Shown: positions 17,783-27,066, counted from the stretch's first letter. The stretch: DNA of 64,000 nucleotides from Hominenteromicrobium mulieris (GCF_020687165.1 NZ_JAJEQC010000005.1); one strand, 5' to 3'. The notes: generated by a model not told the origin, from the sequence alone. Program-made: numbers and translations.

Positions 17783-17952
17783 TGAAAAATGAAAAAGAAT
17801 TAGCGGCAAGAGGTTGCTTGTGTGTGGAACCGAGTTCACCGGAATGCAGCGTACCTTATATCGTTACAGACCCCAAAGGCGAGTTGCGGCATTATGAGGA
17901 AAAAATAAAGGAAAACGGTTATAAAATAATTGTGAGCGAGTTCAAAAGATGA
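17779..17952 (+). CDS. 57-aa protein resembling the VirD4 Walker B region
   Basis: Starts at ATG 17779 (or 17782) after GGAGG. The C-terminal half reads YIVTDPKGELRHYEEKIKEN then GYKIIV. VirD4, encoded next, contains YIIMDPKGELLRDIGNVFKA then EGYKIRV. This is clear local similarity to the Walker B strand and the helix after it. The small protein has no Walker A and cannot hydrolyse ATP by itself. It overlaps the VirD4 start by 4 bases (ATGA), so both are translated together. It could be a decoy or regulator of the coupling protein, or a decayed duplicate. Confidence 0.65.
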   Translation: MMKNEKELAARGCLCVEPSSPECSVPYIVTDPKGELRHYEEKIKENGYKIIVSEFKR

Positions 17953-19742
17953 GAGGAAAAAATACATTAACGGCTTGGATCATGGCAGGCATCGGGGCGG
18001 TATTTGTGCTTTGGCTTGCGGTGCTGATCGCGCCGTATGCAGAGGGCGGCTTGCCCGGGATTTTGCTGAACATGAATGAGATCACTGCACATCCGTTTCG
18101 GTTGGAACTCTGTGCCGACACAGGAAAAGCCGTGGGCATATTTCTGGGCGGTTATGCGTTAGTGCTTTTATACATATTTAGCTCACAGAAGAATTTTCGC
18201 CACGGCGAGGAACACGGTTCGGCAAAATGGGAGAATGTGTATCTACTGAACCACCGGCTCCACGACAAAGAACACCCGGATGAAAACCGCATCTTATCCA
18301 GACATTTGAGCATCACAACGGATCAGCGCAAGTTAGATAAAAACCTATTTACGCTTGTTATCGGCGGCTCCGGCTCGCGCAAAACACGAGCGTACGTAAA
18401 ACCCAATTTACTGCAATGTAACTCATCTTATATCATCATGGACCCGAAAGGGGAGCTGCTCCGCGATATTGGCAATGTATTTAAGGCAGAGGGTTACAAA
18501 ATCCGTGTCTTTGACCTTATTGATATGCTCAGCAGTTTTCGGTATAACCCATTCGTCTATTTTAAACGGGAAAGCGACATACAAGGCTTTATCACGAACT
18601 TATTTGCAAATACCGAGGATAAAACGAAACATGGTGGTGATGCCTTTTGGGACAAGACGGCGAAAATGATGCTTTCGGCGCTCATGTATTACGTGTGGTA
18701 TGAATGCCCGGAGACGGAAATGAATTTCGGAACAGTTATGGAGCTGATCCTTGCCGAGACCGTCGAAGAAGGCGATGAAGCCGGTATCTCTGCGACACAG
18801 GTGCTCATTGAGGAACTGCGTGCCAGAAGCCCGAGGCATATAGCGGTGCGCTACTTTGATGCTTACCGTAAGGGTGCAGGGGAGACGATCATGAGTATTC
18901 AGGAATCGCTTCTCAGCCGCTTGGAAAAGTTTTTGCTTGAAGACGTGGTAAACCTAACGACCGGTGATGAATTGGAACTCGAAAAGATTGGCGAAGAAAA
19001 AACGGCGCTGTTTATCCGTATGCCGGACGACAACAGTTTCCATTTTCTGGCATCGGCGCTCATCACACAGCTTTTTCAGCTTATGATGGCACAGGCAGAT
19101 GCACGCAGCACCGGCAGCTTACCCGTGCCGGTGCATTTTGTGCTCGAGGAAGCGCGAAATATTACGTTGCCGGACAGCTTCCAAAACTGGGTTGCGACGA
19201 TGCGTTCGCGCAACATCACATTATCGATTATTCTGCAAAATATATCGCAGATCAAGCGTATGTTCCCGGACGACTGGGAGTCCGTGTCCGGCATGTGCGA
19301 TGAGATACTATATCTCGGCGGCAACGAGCAGAGCACACACGAATGGATTTCCAAAGCGATGGGACAGGAAACGATCGATAACCGTAGCTACGGTACAACG
19401 CATAGTTGGACGAGCGGCAGCAACAGCACCAATGAGCAAAACAGTGGCCGCGCTTTGATGGATGTAACAGAGGTACGTCTAAAAAACAAGCTGCTGAAAG
19501 GCAAAATTGGCAGCGTAATTATGATCTTAGCCGATGAGCGGCCGATAATCGACGAAAAATACGACCTGAACCGGCATCCGAGAATTAAGCTTTCGGCCGA
19601 CGGCGGTGCGCCGCAGTATTCTTATGTTTCGTCAGCGCTTTTGCCGGAAACGAACACAATACAGATCAACGAAACAGACGTTGATGAAGACGAGGTGGAC
19701 GGTATGTTTACCTTTGACCTTCAAAATGTCGAACTAAATTAA
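17949..19742 (+). CDS. virD4: VirD4/TraG-family type IV coupling protein
   Basis: A 597-residue coupling ATPase that links the relaxosome to the secretion channel at the membrane. There are two N-terminal membrane segments (about 9-30 and 55-77). Walker A lies at 139-146 and reads GGSGSRKT. Walker B-type YIIMDPKGEL is near 161-170. Conserved FVLEEARNI and ILQNISQIKRMF motifs appear in the C-terminal half. Arg144 occupies the place where GxGKT normally has Gly, and a single base change (GGC to CGC) would account for it. Length fits Tn1549-like homologues. The start is coupled to the small gene upstream. Confidence 0.9.
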   Translation: MRGKNTLTAWIMAGIGAVFVLWLAVLIAPYAEGGLPGILLNMNEITAHPFRLELCADTGKAVGIFLGGYALVLLYIFSSQKNFRHGEEHGSAKWENVYLLNHRLHDKEHPDENRILSRHLSITTDQRKLDKNLFTLVIGGSGSRKTRAYVKPNLLQCNSSYIIMDPKGELLRDIGNVFKAEGYKIRVFDLIDMLSSFRYNPFVYFKRESDIQGFITNLFANTEDKTKHGGDAFWDKTAKMMLSALMYYVWYECPETEMNFGTVMELILAETVEEGDEAGISATQVLIEELRARSPRHIAVRYFDAYRKGAGETIMSIQESLLSRLEKFLLEDVVNLTTGDELELEKIGEEKTALFIRMPDDNSFHFLASALITQLFQLMMAQADARSTGSLPVPVHFVLEEARNITLPDSFQNWVATMRSRNITLSIILQNISQIKRMFPDDWESVSGMCDEILYLGGNEQSTHEWISKAMGQETIDNRSYGTTHSWTSGSNSTNEQNSGRALMDVTEVRLKNKLLKGKIGSVIMILADERPIIDEKYDLNRHPRIKLSADGGAPQYSYVSSALLPETNTIQINETDVDEDEVDGMFTFDLQNVELN

Positions 19743-19755
19743 AGGAGCGATTCAC

Positions 19756-20085
19756 ATGAGAAAGTTTAATTTGAACCGAGTGGGAAAATACGCACGGTAC
19801 GCATACTTTGCGATGGCAAGCGCAACGCTGCTTGCTATCCCCTGCTTTGCAAGCACCGGTGTGGCAGAGATTGACACACCGATTAACAATTTGCTGACGA
19901 TGTTTTTCGGGTTGCTGAAAGTAGTAGGTATATTTGTAGGCTTATTTGGTCTTGTGCAAATCGTCATGGCAGGATTTAGCCACGATTCTACGAAGCGCAT
20001 TATAGGTGTTACGTGTATTATCGGTGGATTTACCCTTTGCTTCGCACAGCAGATTCTGACGTTCCTCGGTATGACAACAGCATAA
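19756..20085 (+). CDS. Maff2-family membrane protein
   Basis: A 109-residue protein with a signal-like segment (residues 14-33, ending PCFAS) and two further membrane spans (about 45-70 and 80-102). The sequence GLLKVVGIFVGLFGLVQIVM and the FSHDSTKRIIG loop are typical of Maff2 mobile-element proteins. These are always found between VirD4 and VirB6-like genes in Tn1549-type ICEs. They resemble VirB2-type pilins in size and topology, although the exact role is unproven. GGAG lies before the ATG. Confidence 0.85.
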   Translation: MRKFNLNRVGKYARYAYFAMASATLLAIPCFASTGVAEIDTPINNLLTMFFGLLKVVGIFVGLFGLVQIVMAGFSHDSTKRIIGVTCIIGGFTLCFAQQILTFLGMTTA

Positions 20086-20101
20086 AAGGGAGTGAACTGC
20101 T

Positions 20102-20920
20102 TTGTATGAACTTGTGCTGCAATTTTTAACACAAATATTCGGCTTGATGTACTCGGTGCTGACGGAAGATCTCTCAGATTTTAGCCCGCACGCATACGAG
20201 TATATTTCAATTCTGAATACGATATTGAAAGGGTTTGCATCATCACTGATGCTTGTTGCATTTTGCGTAGGGTACATACAATCCGCCGTGTCGCTGATCG
20301 AGCAAAAAACGCCGATTGCAATATTCAAAACCTTGGCGCGGCTCGTGATCGTCAATGCTCTGGTGGTACGCGGTACGGATATAATCCTCATGCCGATGTT
20401 CTCTGTTGTCCGCAGCTTAACAAGCCGCCTGATTGAGGCGATGGGCGGACAAGCCGGACTTCTTCCCAATATAGACGAAAGCTCACCGGGCGGTGTTGCC
20501 GGTGCGATAGGCGAGCTGCTGTCCATTAACATCCTGACCGGTATTTTATATATTGCGGTCATTATCAGCGGTCTGGTTTTGCTGCTGACGGTGTTCGGGC
20601 GTTTTCTCAAAGTCTATGTCTATATGTCGATAGCGCCGGTTCCGTTGGCGTTTTTTGCCGGTGGAAATGTAACCGCCATGTATGGCCGCAACTATATAAA
20701 AAACGTGTTCGGCGTTTGCATGGAAGCCGTTACGATGGTAATCGCCATACAGCTGTTTTGCGCGATAGCGGATGATGCTGTGATGACACAGGTAGGCGGG
20801 ATGTTGGGCTTTCTGGGTACGATGGCGAAACCGGTCATGCTGCTTCTGTACTTGTCGTCTCTCAGCGCCATTATAAAAGGTGCCGACAACATGACGCATA
20901 AGCTGTTGGGATTTGTGTAA
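20102..20920 (+). CDS. VirB6/TrbL-like channel protein
   Basis: A 272-residue polytopic membrane protein starting at TTG 20102, nine bases after AGGGAG. At least five hydrophobic segments are visible (around residues 40-60, 80-100, 140-175, 180-205 and 215-255). The conserved FLKVYVYMSIAPVPLAFFAG stretch is characteristic of the TrbL/VirB6-like CD0411 group in clostridial ICEs. It should form the inner-membrane pore with VirB4 and PrgI. It follows the Maff2 gene by 16 bases. Confidence 0.85.
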   Translation: MYELVLQFLTQIFGLMYSVLTEDLSDFSPHAYEYISILNTILKGFASSLMLVAFCVGYIQSAVSLIEQKTPIAIFKTLARLVIVNALVVRGTDIILMPMFSVVRSLTSRLIEAMGGQAGLLPNIDESSPGGVAGAIGELLSINILTGILYIAVIISGLVLLLTVFGRFLKVYVYMSIAPVPLAFFAGGNVTAMYGRNYIKNVFGVCMEAVTMVIAIQLFCAIADDAVMTQVGGMLGFLGTMAKPVMLLLYLSSLSAIIKGADNMTHKLLGFV

Positions 20921-20939
20921 GGAAGGAGCGAAAAGAGTT

Positions 20940-21431
20940 ATGCAAATCAAAGTAAACCAAGAAATACGAGATATTAAAGATGAGTTCCTATCCGGTTTAT
21001 CTGTGCGTCAGACTATTTGGAGTGCTGCAGCGCTATGTGCGGGCTTTATCACTTTTTGGAATGTATATACGCGTTTCGGCAGTACCGATATGGCATCGTT
21101 CCTTACGTTATGCGCAAGTGCACCGTTGGCCTTGATAGGCTTTTTTAAGTGGCATAAAATGCCCGCCGAACGTGTGGCGTTATGCTGGCTGCATGCGCTC
21201 TTGATGCCTCGCAGGCTTGTTTTTAAGGGCAGCAATATACACGCAAATGAGATTGAACAGCTTTGCACAGCCGCACGTGCGGTCGAGCTGAATGAAATGA
21301 AGAACAGAAGGGAGAAAGGCAAAGATGCTTTGGAAAAAGACCTTGAGGGGCGCGGAGCAGTATCAACAGGGAAGCATGAAAATTCCGCGCAGCACGCAGG
21401 AGATGATCCCGGTCAAGCACATTCTGAATGA
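20940..21431 (+). CDS. PrgI-family protein
   Basis: A 163-residue protein. ATG 20940 is chosen over an upstream start because GGAAGGAG precedes it. Residues 1-20 (QIKVNQEIRDIKDEF) and two hydrophobic segments (about 25-45 and 50-70) match PrgI, the VirB3-like membrane partner of VirB4. The C-terminal about 35 residues are charged and extend through the start of VirB4 in another frame, an overlap of 107 bases. The real functional part probably ends near residue 125. Confidence 0.85.
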   Translation: MQIKVNQEIRDIKDEFLSGLSVRQTIWSAAALCAGFITFWNVYTRFGSTDMASFLTLCASAPLALIGFFKWHKMPAERVALCWLHALLMPRRLVFKGSNIHANEIEQLCTAARAVELNEMKNRREKGKDALEKDLEGRGAVSTGKHENSAQHAGDDPGQAHSE

Positions 21432-23712
21432 TGGTACATTCGTACTTGACAGCGGAGAATATTCCAAAATGTTTGCGTTTACGGACATCAACTACACGGA
21501 GCTGCGCGATGAAGAAAAGATGCGTCGGCTTGTGGATTATTCAGCACTGCTCAATTCTATCGATAAAGGCATTTACGCGAAGATCAGTATTTTCTTTCGA
21601 CCGATACGGCAGGAGCAGTTCGAGCGCGATGTGTTGATCCCGATGAACCCGGAAGATGAGTTGGATGATTATCGGGAGAATATGAATACCGTACTGCGGG
21701 AACAGGTGCGCGGTACGCTCGGCATGACGAAGCAGGCGTATCTGACGATAACAGCAGGACGAAGAAATGATGAAGATGCCGCAGCGTTTTTTGCTCGCGT
21801 GGAGGGAAACTTAATCAGCAGTTTTCAGGCGCTCGGCGTGGAGCTGCGTGCTGTGCCTTTGTCTGAACGTCTGCGTTTGCTACACGATATTTACCGGCCG
21901 GGTTTAGAGGAAACTTTCCGATATGATGCTCACGCAGAAAAAAAGCTCGGCATGAACTGGAAAGACAGCATTGCACCGCTCAGTGCGGAAGCTCTCAATT
22001 CCTGTACGCATTTGAAGATCGGCGGCCGATACTGCAAAACGCTGTTCCTGAATGCCTATCCGATATATCTCAACGACCGCATTGTTTCGGATATTGCCTC
22101 TATCGGCAAGCCGATGATCTTTACAATCGATTTTCTGCCGATACCGAGCGCCGAAGCGATGGCGGAGGCGGAAAGCCGCAGTATGGCAATCGATACGAAA
22201 ATCGTAAACTATACGCTGCACCAACAGCGCAACGGCAATTACAGCGGCAGCGTGCCGTATAAGCTGATGCAGCGTGCGGCAGGAGTACAGGAAGTCATGG
22301 AGGCTATACAGGAGCGCGACCAAAACTTATACCTTGTTACCGTCACCGTAGCACATTTTGCCGATACGCGGGAAGAACTGGAAAACGATGCTGAAAGCAT
22401 CATGAGCAAAGGAAAATCCATTTCCTGCCAGTTTCTTCCGCTCCTTGCCCAGCAGTACGAGGGGCTGAATACGGCATTGCCTTTTGGGCGTCCGTTTATT
22501 CAGGCGGATCGATTGCTAACAACGCAGGCGCTTGCCGGTATTTGCCCGTTTGCAGCGCAGGAAATCTATTATCCGGGCGGCTCGTGGTTCGGTATTAACG
22601 CAAAGACGAAACGTCTCATTACCATAAACCGCGATATGCTGATGAGCGGCAACAGCCTTGTGTTGGCGACGACCGGCGGCGGTAAGTCGTTCCACATCAA
22701 GGAGGACGCTTTGCAGGTCGCACTGAAAGGGGAGGCAGACATATTTTTCGTTGACCCGGAGTGTGAGTATGTTGTGGCGACACAAAGGCTTGGCGGAACG
22801 GTGATCTCCTTATCTCCGTCTACACCGCACAGGATCAATCCGCTTGAGATCAGTGCCGACCCCGATGACCGCAGCAGCGAACCGTTGAAAGAAAAGCTTG
22901 AATTTGTCATGTCTTTTTGCCGTATCTTGCTTATGGAAGATGGCAACGTGCTTGACGGCAAAATGAAAAGCCTTTTGGATCGTTGTGTGCGAAAGCTGTA
23001 TGCACCGGTCGTGGCATCCGGTTATACAAAGCCGTCGCCGCTGCTTGGTGATCTGTACCGTATGCTGAAAGAGCAGGACGCACCGGAAGCACAGGAACTG
23101 GCGCTGCGCATGGAAATTTATACTGCGGGTTCTTACGATATGTTTGCGCAGTCTACGAACGTCGATACACAGGCGCATATCATCGACTATGACCTTTCAA
23201 AGCTTGGTGAGGGTATGAACGCGGTCGGTATGCTCATTGTCCTTGAATCGATTTACAGCCGCCTAATGGACAACTGGCGGAAAAAGAGGCACACGTACAT
23301 TTATATCGATGAGATCATGACGATTTTTCGTAACCCATACGCGGCACAGTATTTTGCATCGCTTTGGCAGCGCATCCGCAAGCGCGGCGGTTATATCATC
23401 GGTGCGACCCAGAACACAACGGAAATACTAAACAGCCCGGAGGCACGTAAACTGCTTGAAAACAGCTACATTATCACGATGCTGTACCAGTCTGCACCGG
23501 ACAGAGACGTACTTGCGGAAATGTTTAGCCTGTCTGAGGCGCAGAAGCAGGCGCTTGCCAAGGAGCAGTACGGCACAGGACTCATCAAGGTCGGCAGCAC
23601 GATTGTGCCGTTTGAAAACGATTTCCCGACCGATAATCCCTTGTATCAGCTGATGTCCACAAAGCCGTCTGACGGATGGGGGCAAGAAGTAAATGAACAT
23701 TACGACGTATGA
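21325..23712 (+). CDS. virB4: VirB4-family conjugation ATPase
   Basis: A 795-residue ATPase that energises the type IV secretion channel. ATG 21325 follows GGGAGAAAGG. Walker A is TTGGGKSF near residue 449-456 and the Walker B-like strand is YIYIDEIMTIF near 658. The N-terminal 400 residues form the VirB4 membrane-associated domain. Conserved ATQNTTEIL and SPEARKLLENS motifs lie near the C terminus. The length is normal for the clostridial ICE branch. The stop overlaps the hydrolase start by 20 bases. Confidence 0.93.
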   Translation: MLWKKTLRGAEQYQQGSMKIPRSTQEMIPVKHILNDGTFVLDSGEYSKMFAFTDINYTELRDEEKMRRLVDYSALLNSIDKGIYAKISIFFRPIRQEQFERDVLIPMNPEDELDDYRENMNTVLREQVRGTLGMTKQAYLTITAGRRNDEDAAAFFARVEGNLISSFQALGVELRAVPLSERLRLLHDIYRPGLEETFRYDAHAEKKLGMNWKDSIAPLSAEALNSCTHLKIGGRYCKTLFLNAYPIYLNDRIVSDIASIGKPMIFTIDFLPIPSAEAMAEAESRSMAIDTKIVNYTLHQQRNGNYSGSVPYKLMQRAAGVQEVMEAIQERDQNLYLVTVTVAHFADTREELENDAESIMSKGKSISCQFLPLLAQQYEGLNTALPFGRPFIQADRLLTTQALAGICPFAAQEIYYPGGSWFGINAKTKRLITINRDMLMSGNSLVLATTGGGKSFHIKEDALQVALKGEADIFFVDPECEYVVATQRLGGTVISLSPSTPHRINPLEISADPDDRSSEPLKEKLEFVMSFCRILLMEDGNVLDGKMKSLLDRCVRKLYAPVVASGYTKPSPLLGDLYRMLKEQDAPEAQELALRMEIYTAGSYDMFAQSTNVDTQAHIIDYDLSKLGEGMNAVGMLIVLESIYSRLMDNWRKKRHTYIYIDEIMTIFRNPYAAQYFASLWQRIRKRGGYIIGATQNTTEILNSPEARKLLENSYIITMLYQSAPDRDVLAEMFSLSEAQKQALAKEQYGTGLIKVGSTIVPFENDFPTDNPLYQLMSTKPSDGWGQEVNEHYDV

Positions 23713-25417
23713 GAACACGGTAAAGAAAGGCACGATCAAGGCACACGGGCGCAGTGACGGTTTACGGGAAATGTCGGAGCAGCTCGCCGAGATGCAAAAA
23801 ATCGTCACTGCACCGATGAGCGTCGATACGCCGGAGCAAGATGGGGACAAAGCGCCGGAAACGGCTGCGGCGGATCAAGTCGTCGGCCGTGCAAAATCGA
23901 CGGCAGGGGCGGTCAGAGATGCTGTGACGAGTGAGATCAAGCGCGCTGTGCGAAAGAGTAAAAATAAACCCGTTGAACGAGGCGTGCAACCGTTGGCGAA
24001 GAGTTCTCCGTGGCGATCGACGTCGCGTGCAGGAAATACGGTGCAGGCATCGTATAAAGTTGCATCCAAGACTGCGTATAGAAGCACCTCCGAAGCAGTG
24101 TCACATGCGGCACGCGCCGGTGCGCAAGCTGCACAGCAGGCAGCTAAGACGGCCACTGTGGAGACTGTAAAAGCTACGGCAACCGTAAGCGCCGGTGCAG
24201 CGACGGCGGGAACCAGCGTGGCCGTACAGGCTGCGGCCGAAACGGCTAAAAAGGTAACGGTCGGCACGGTGCAAAAAATACAGGAAAGTGCGCAGACGGC
24301 TACGGCTGTGCATGCGCACGATATGGCACGTGCGGCGCAGCAGCACGTAGCAAATAAAACGAAAGATGTACCTGCGACGGACGCCAAAGGATTACCTAAA
24401 ATTCTCATGGCAATTTGGATCGGCATGGTTGTGCTGTTATTAGTCTTTTCAAACAGCTTTGGCAGCTTAGCGAGCAGTGCCGGACGTGCGATAAATCTAA
24501 ACGACCGCGTGGAATCCTACCGCGCATCCATTACATATTGGGCACAAAAAGACGGCATACCCGAATATGTTGAGGTTCTATTGGCGCTGTGTATGGCAGA
24601 GACCGGCATTTTGGATGACCCGGGAGACCCGTTTGCGTGTTCCGAATCCGGCTTGGCGGTAAAACAGCCGAATGGCATAACTGACCCCGAGTACAGCATT
24701 GAGATCGGTGTATATTGCTTTAGCCTCAAGGTGAAAAAGACCGGCTGCAAATTACCGGCAGACAAGAATAATTTGTTCAAGGCTTTGCAGGCATACAACA
24801 TGGGCGACGGCTTTATCGATTTCTGCAATACGTATTACGGCGGGGTATGGTCAGTCGAGTGCGCGAGAGCTTATTCGGAAAAAATGGGCGGCGGCAGCAC
24901 CTACGGGAACCCGAATTATATCGAGCAATTTTTGCGCTGCTATACGTTCGGCACGATTTCGGGAACGTATCCGGGAAGTCTGAATGCACACGGTCTATGC
25001 GCACCGCTTGAGCCGGGATGGGAGCAGAACATCACGCAGCATTTTGGTGGTATGTACAGCGGTTCGCCGCACAAAGGCATGGACATCGGTATGCCGGAGG
25101 GCACGCCGGTATACGCGGCTGCAGACGGCAAAGTAACCGTTGCAAATGCGTCGGATTCGTGGGGCTACTCATGGGGCTATTACGTCAAAATCAACCACGC
25201 AGAGGGCGTAGATACGCTGTATGCGCATCTATCCAGTGTGGCGGTATCTTATGGGCAGTATGTGCATCAGGGCGACGTGATCGGCTACGTGGGCAGCACC
25301 GGAAATTCATCCGGCAACCACTTACATTTTGAATTGTATTTAGAAAATAACCGAGTTGACCCGTATCCGTATATCGGGACGGATTTACTCAGCAAGTATC
25401 TGGAAAGGACGTTTTAA
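23693..25417 (+). CDS. CwlT-like bifunctional cell-wall hydrolase
   Basis: A 574-residue protein. Residues 1-230 are a cytoplasmic, Ala/Thr/Val-rich low-complexity segment. A single membrane span follows at about 237-258. Residues 270-415 form a lysozyme-like muramidase domain with MAETG (candidate catalytic Glu near 303). Residues 440-570 are an M23 endopeptidase domain with HKGMDIG near 460 and HLHFEL near 543. Such enzymes open the Gram-positive wall for the conjugation channel. The unusually long Ala-rich cytoplasmic tail differs from classic CwlT, which is mostly extracellular. Confidence 0.9.
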   Translation: MNITTYENTVKKGTIKAHGRSDGLREMSEQLAEMQKIVTAPMSVDTPEQDGDKAPETAAADQVVGRAKSTAGAVRDAVTSEIKRAVRKSKNKPVERGVQPLAKSSPWRSTSRAGNTVQASYKVASKTAYRSTSEAVSHAARAGAQAAQQAAKTATVETVKATATVSAGAATAGTSVAVQAAAETAKKVTVGTVQKIQESAQTATAVHAHDMARAAQQHVANKTKDVPATDAKGLPKILMAIWIGMVVLLLVFSNSFGSLASSAGRAINLNDRVESYRASITYWAQKDGIPEYVEVLLALCMAETGILDDPGDPFACSESGLAVKQPNGITDPEYSIEIGVYCFSLKVKKTGCKLPADKNNLFKALQAYNMGDGFIDFCNTYYGGVWSVECARAYSEKMGGGSTYGNPNYIEQFLRCYTFGTISGTYPGSLNAHGLCAPLEPGWEQNITQHFGGMYSGSPHKGMDIGMPEGTPVYAAADGKVTVANASDSWGYSWGYYVKINHAEGVDTLYAHLSSVAVSYGQYVHQGDVIGYVGSTGNSSGNHLHFELYLENNRVDPYPYIGTDLLSKYLERTF

Positions 25418-25418
25418 T

Positions 25419-25928
25419 ATGACAATCAAACAGGCTTTTATTGGAATCGTTACGGCTATTGCGCTTGTGATCGCGGTGCTGATTTCACAGATCGTGCGCA
25501 TCAACACAATGACCGGCGACCTGCAGGAGGCACAGACACGTATAGAAACATTGGAGACCAAAGCCGCTGCAACACCAAAGCCTACGGCCACGCCGGAACC
25601 GAGCACAGAACCGACCGCGACGCCGGAGCCGGTGGTCTACGTGGTGAGCCCGGTCAGCGAGTTCAACGCGTATAACGTAGAGGCAGCGCCGTATTACTGG
25701 CTGCCTGTCCCGGATGCAGAGGCAGACGGGACACTTGAAGCCGGAACGAATATGATTGTGTCCGGCGTTTGCGGAGAGTTTTACTACGCTATGCTGCCGG
25801 ATGGCACATATTTCTATATTCCGCAGTCGGCCGTAGCGCAAGTGCCTGAGGCTACTCCGGAGCCGACACCGGAACCCACACCCGAGCCTGCACCAGAGAG
25901 TGTGGTGGAAGCAACTCCGAACCCTTAA
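25419..25928 (+). CDS. Membrane-anchored SH3-like/Pro-rich surface protein
   Basis: A 169-residue protein. ATG 25419 follows TGGAAAGGA, 2 bases after the hydrolase stop. One N-terminal membrane span (about 8-26) is followed by a short coiled coil (TGDLQEAQTRIETLE), a Pro/Thr/Glu linker, a compact beta-rich domain (about 75-140) and a second TPEPTPEPTPEP tail. The compact domain resembles an SH3b wall-binding fold only in size and aromatic pattern. It probably accompanies the hydrolase at the cell wall. The linker repeats echo those of the adhesin at 189. Confidence 0.7.
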   Translation: MTIKQAFIGIVTAIALVIAVLISQIVRINTMTGDLQEAQTRIETLETKAAATPKPTATPEPSTEPTATPEPVVYVVSPVSEFNAYNVEAAPYYWLPVPDAEADGTLEAGTNMIVSGVCGEFYYAMLPDGTYFYIPQSAVAQVPEATPEPTPEPTPEPAPESVVEATPNP

Positions 25929-25939
25929 AAAGTTCAATA

Positions 25940-26003
25940 CCCTTTAATTTAAGGGATTGACAGAATAAAGAAAATTTGTTATACTACCCTTGAATTAAAG
26001 GGC
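25940..26003 (+). promoter_or_regulatory. Promoter flanked by two palindromic operators
   Basis: TTGACA (25957-25962) and TATACT (25980-25985) are 17 bases apart. Immediately upstream is CCCTTTAATTTAAGGG (25940-25955) and immediately downstream CCCTTGAATTAAAGGG (25988-26003), two versions of the same inverted repeat. A bound repressor on either would block the promoter of the gene at 26026. The downstream copy plus GCTTTTTAG could also act as a weak terminator. Confidence 0.75.
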
Positions 26004-26025
26004 TTTTTAGATTAGGTGATTTTAA

Positions 26026-27066
26026 ATGTCTTTCTTGAATATCAAAAATACAATTATACCAAGTGTAACTTTTTCGGGGAGAAATTTACGTTTAGTGCGC
26101 GAATATGCAGATATAACGGGTGGCAAAGGCGTAAATGTACTCAATTTTATTGTTGACATGATGCTGGCAATGCCGGAAAAAGTACGAATGAATTTGCTTG
26201 AGTTTTGCCAAATCAATATACAGCAAATTGAGCAAAATATGGCTAAACGAGAGTATAGTAACGATCTCAGCGTGAAGCGTAGGGTCGCCTATCAAAGACT
26301 TGAGAGATTTTTATCGGACGAAAATTGCCAAATGGATATTCCAAAAAAAGAAAAAGGCGAAAAAATTAAAAGAACAATAGAATTTACAGCGACAAATTAC
26401 GGGTTAGTAAAAGAAAAAGCAAAAAAAGAGAAAACAACATTTGGTCGATATGTAAACTATCTCATTGTTTTGACTTTAGATATACCGGAAGAGGTCAAAA
26501 GTGAGCTTTCTGTCTTTAGCTCTGCGTCGCTAAACGAAACAATTCAGCACAGTGAAAGCAAAAGCCGTTATATAAATGAACTGAGTCGTGAAATGCAGAT
26601 GCACTACAAAAAAATGGAACTCTTCTGGTGTAATAATCAGCGTGCAGCTTTTGATGGGCATAAAAGCATGAAAAAAATAGACATGAAAGACGGGTATATT
26701 ATATACCCGAGTGATTGGGTCGTGCTTGAAGATGTATTACGTGATCCCAAAGAGAGCTCACGTGCAAGTGTTGTAGAGGTCTATAACGGGCGACGTTATG
26801 GGATGCCACATTTTTTGCTTTTTTCCAATATAGCAAAAAATGAATCTTACACCGAAGACGAATTTAAAATAATTGAAGCAGCGTGTTTGAGAGCGAATTC
26901 ACGGTTTGCTGATGTTTTAAAAGACGAACAGTCAATGGTAGATGAAGAAAAGCCAGTCGTGGGTGTTTTTAATATCATAGCGACTGATGACCCGTATTAT
27001 GATGAATTTGATACGCCGCCTTTCGGCTGCAAAATCATCCGTGACATAAGTAAAAGCAAAGACTAA
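26026..27066 (+). CDS. Putative autoregulatory DNA-binding protein with tandem duplicated domain
   Basis: A 346-residue protein, not recognised. Residues about 15-96 and 121-202 are related copies: TFSGRNLRLVREYADITGGK against EFTATNYGLVKEKAKKEKTT, then NVLNFIVDMMLAMPEKV against RYVNYLIVLTLDIPEEV, and finally YQRLERF against YKKMELF. Each copy could hold a ribbon-helix-helix-like unit. The last 130 residues form a separate mixed domain containing GYIIYPSDWVVLED. The duplicated domain and the paired palindromes around its own promoter suggest that the protein binds them. The gene is AT-rich compared with the transfer operon. Confidence 0.55.
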   Translation: MSFLNIKNTIIPSVTFSGRNLRLVREYADITGGKGVNVLNFIVDMMLAMPEKVRMNLLEFCQINIQQIEQNMAKREYSNDLSVKRRVAYQRLERFLSDENCQMDIPKKEKGEKIKRTIEFTATNYGLVKEKAKKEKTTFGRYVNYLIVLTLDIPEEVKSELSVFSSASLNETIQHSESKSRYINELSREMQMHYKKMELFWCNNQRAAFDGHKSMKKIDMKDGYIIYPSDWVVLEDVLRDPKESSRASVVEVYNGRRYGMPHFLLFSNIAKNESYTEDEFKIIEAACLRANSRFADVLKDEQSMVDEEKPVVGVFNIIATDDPYYDEFDTPPFGCKIIRDISKSKD

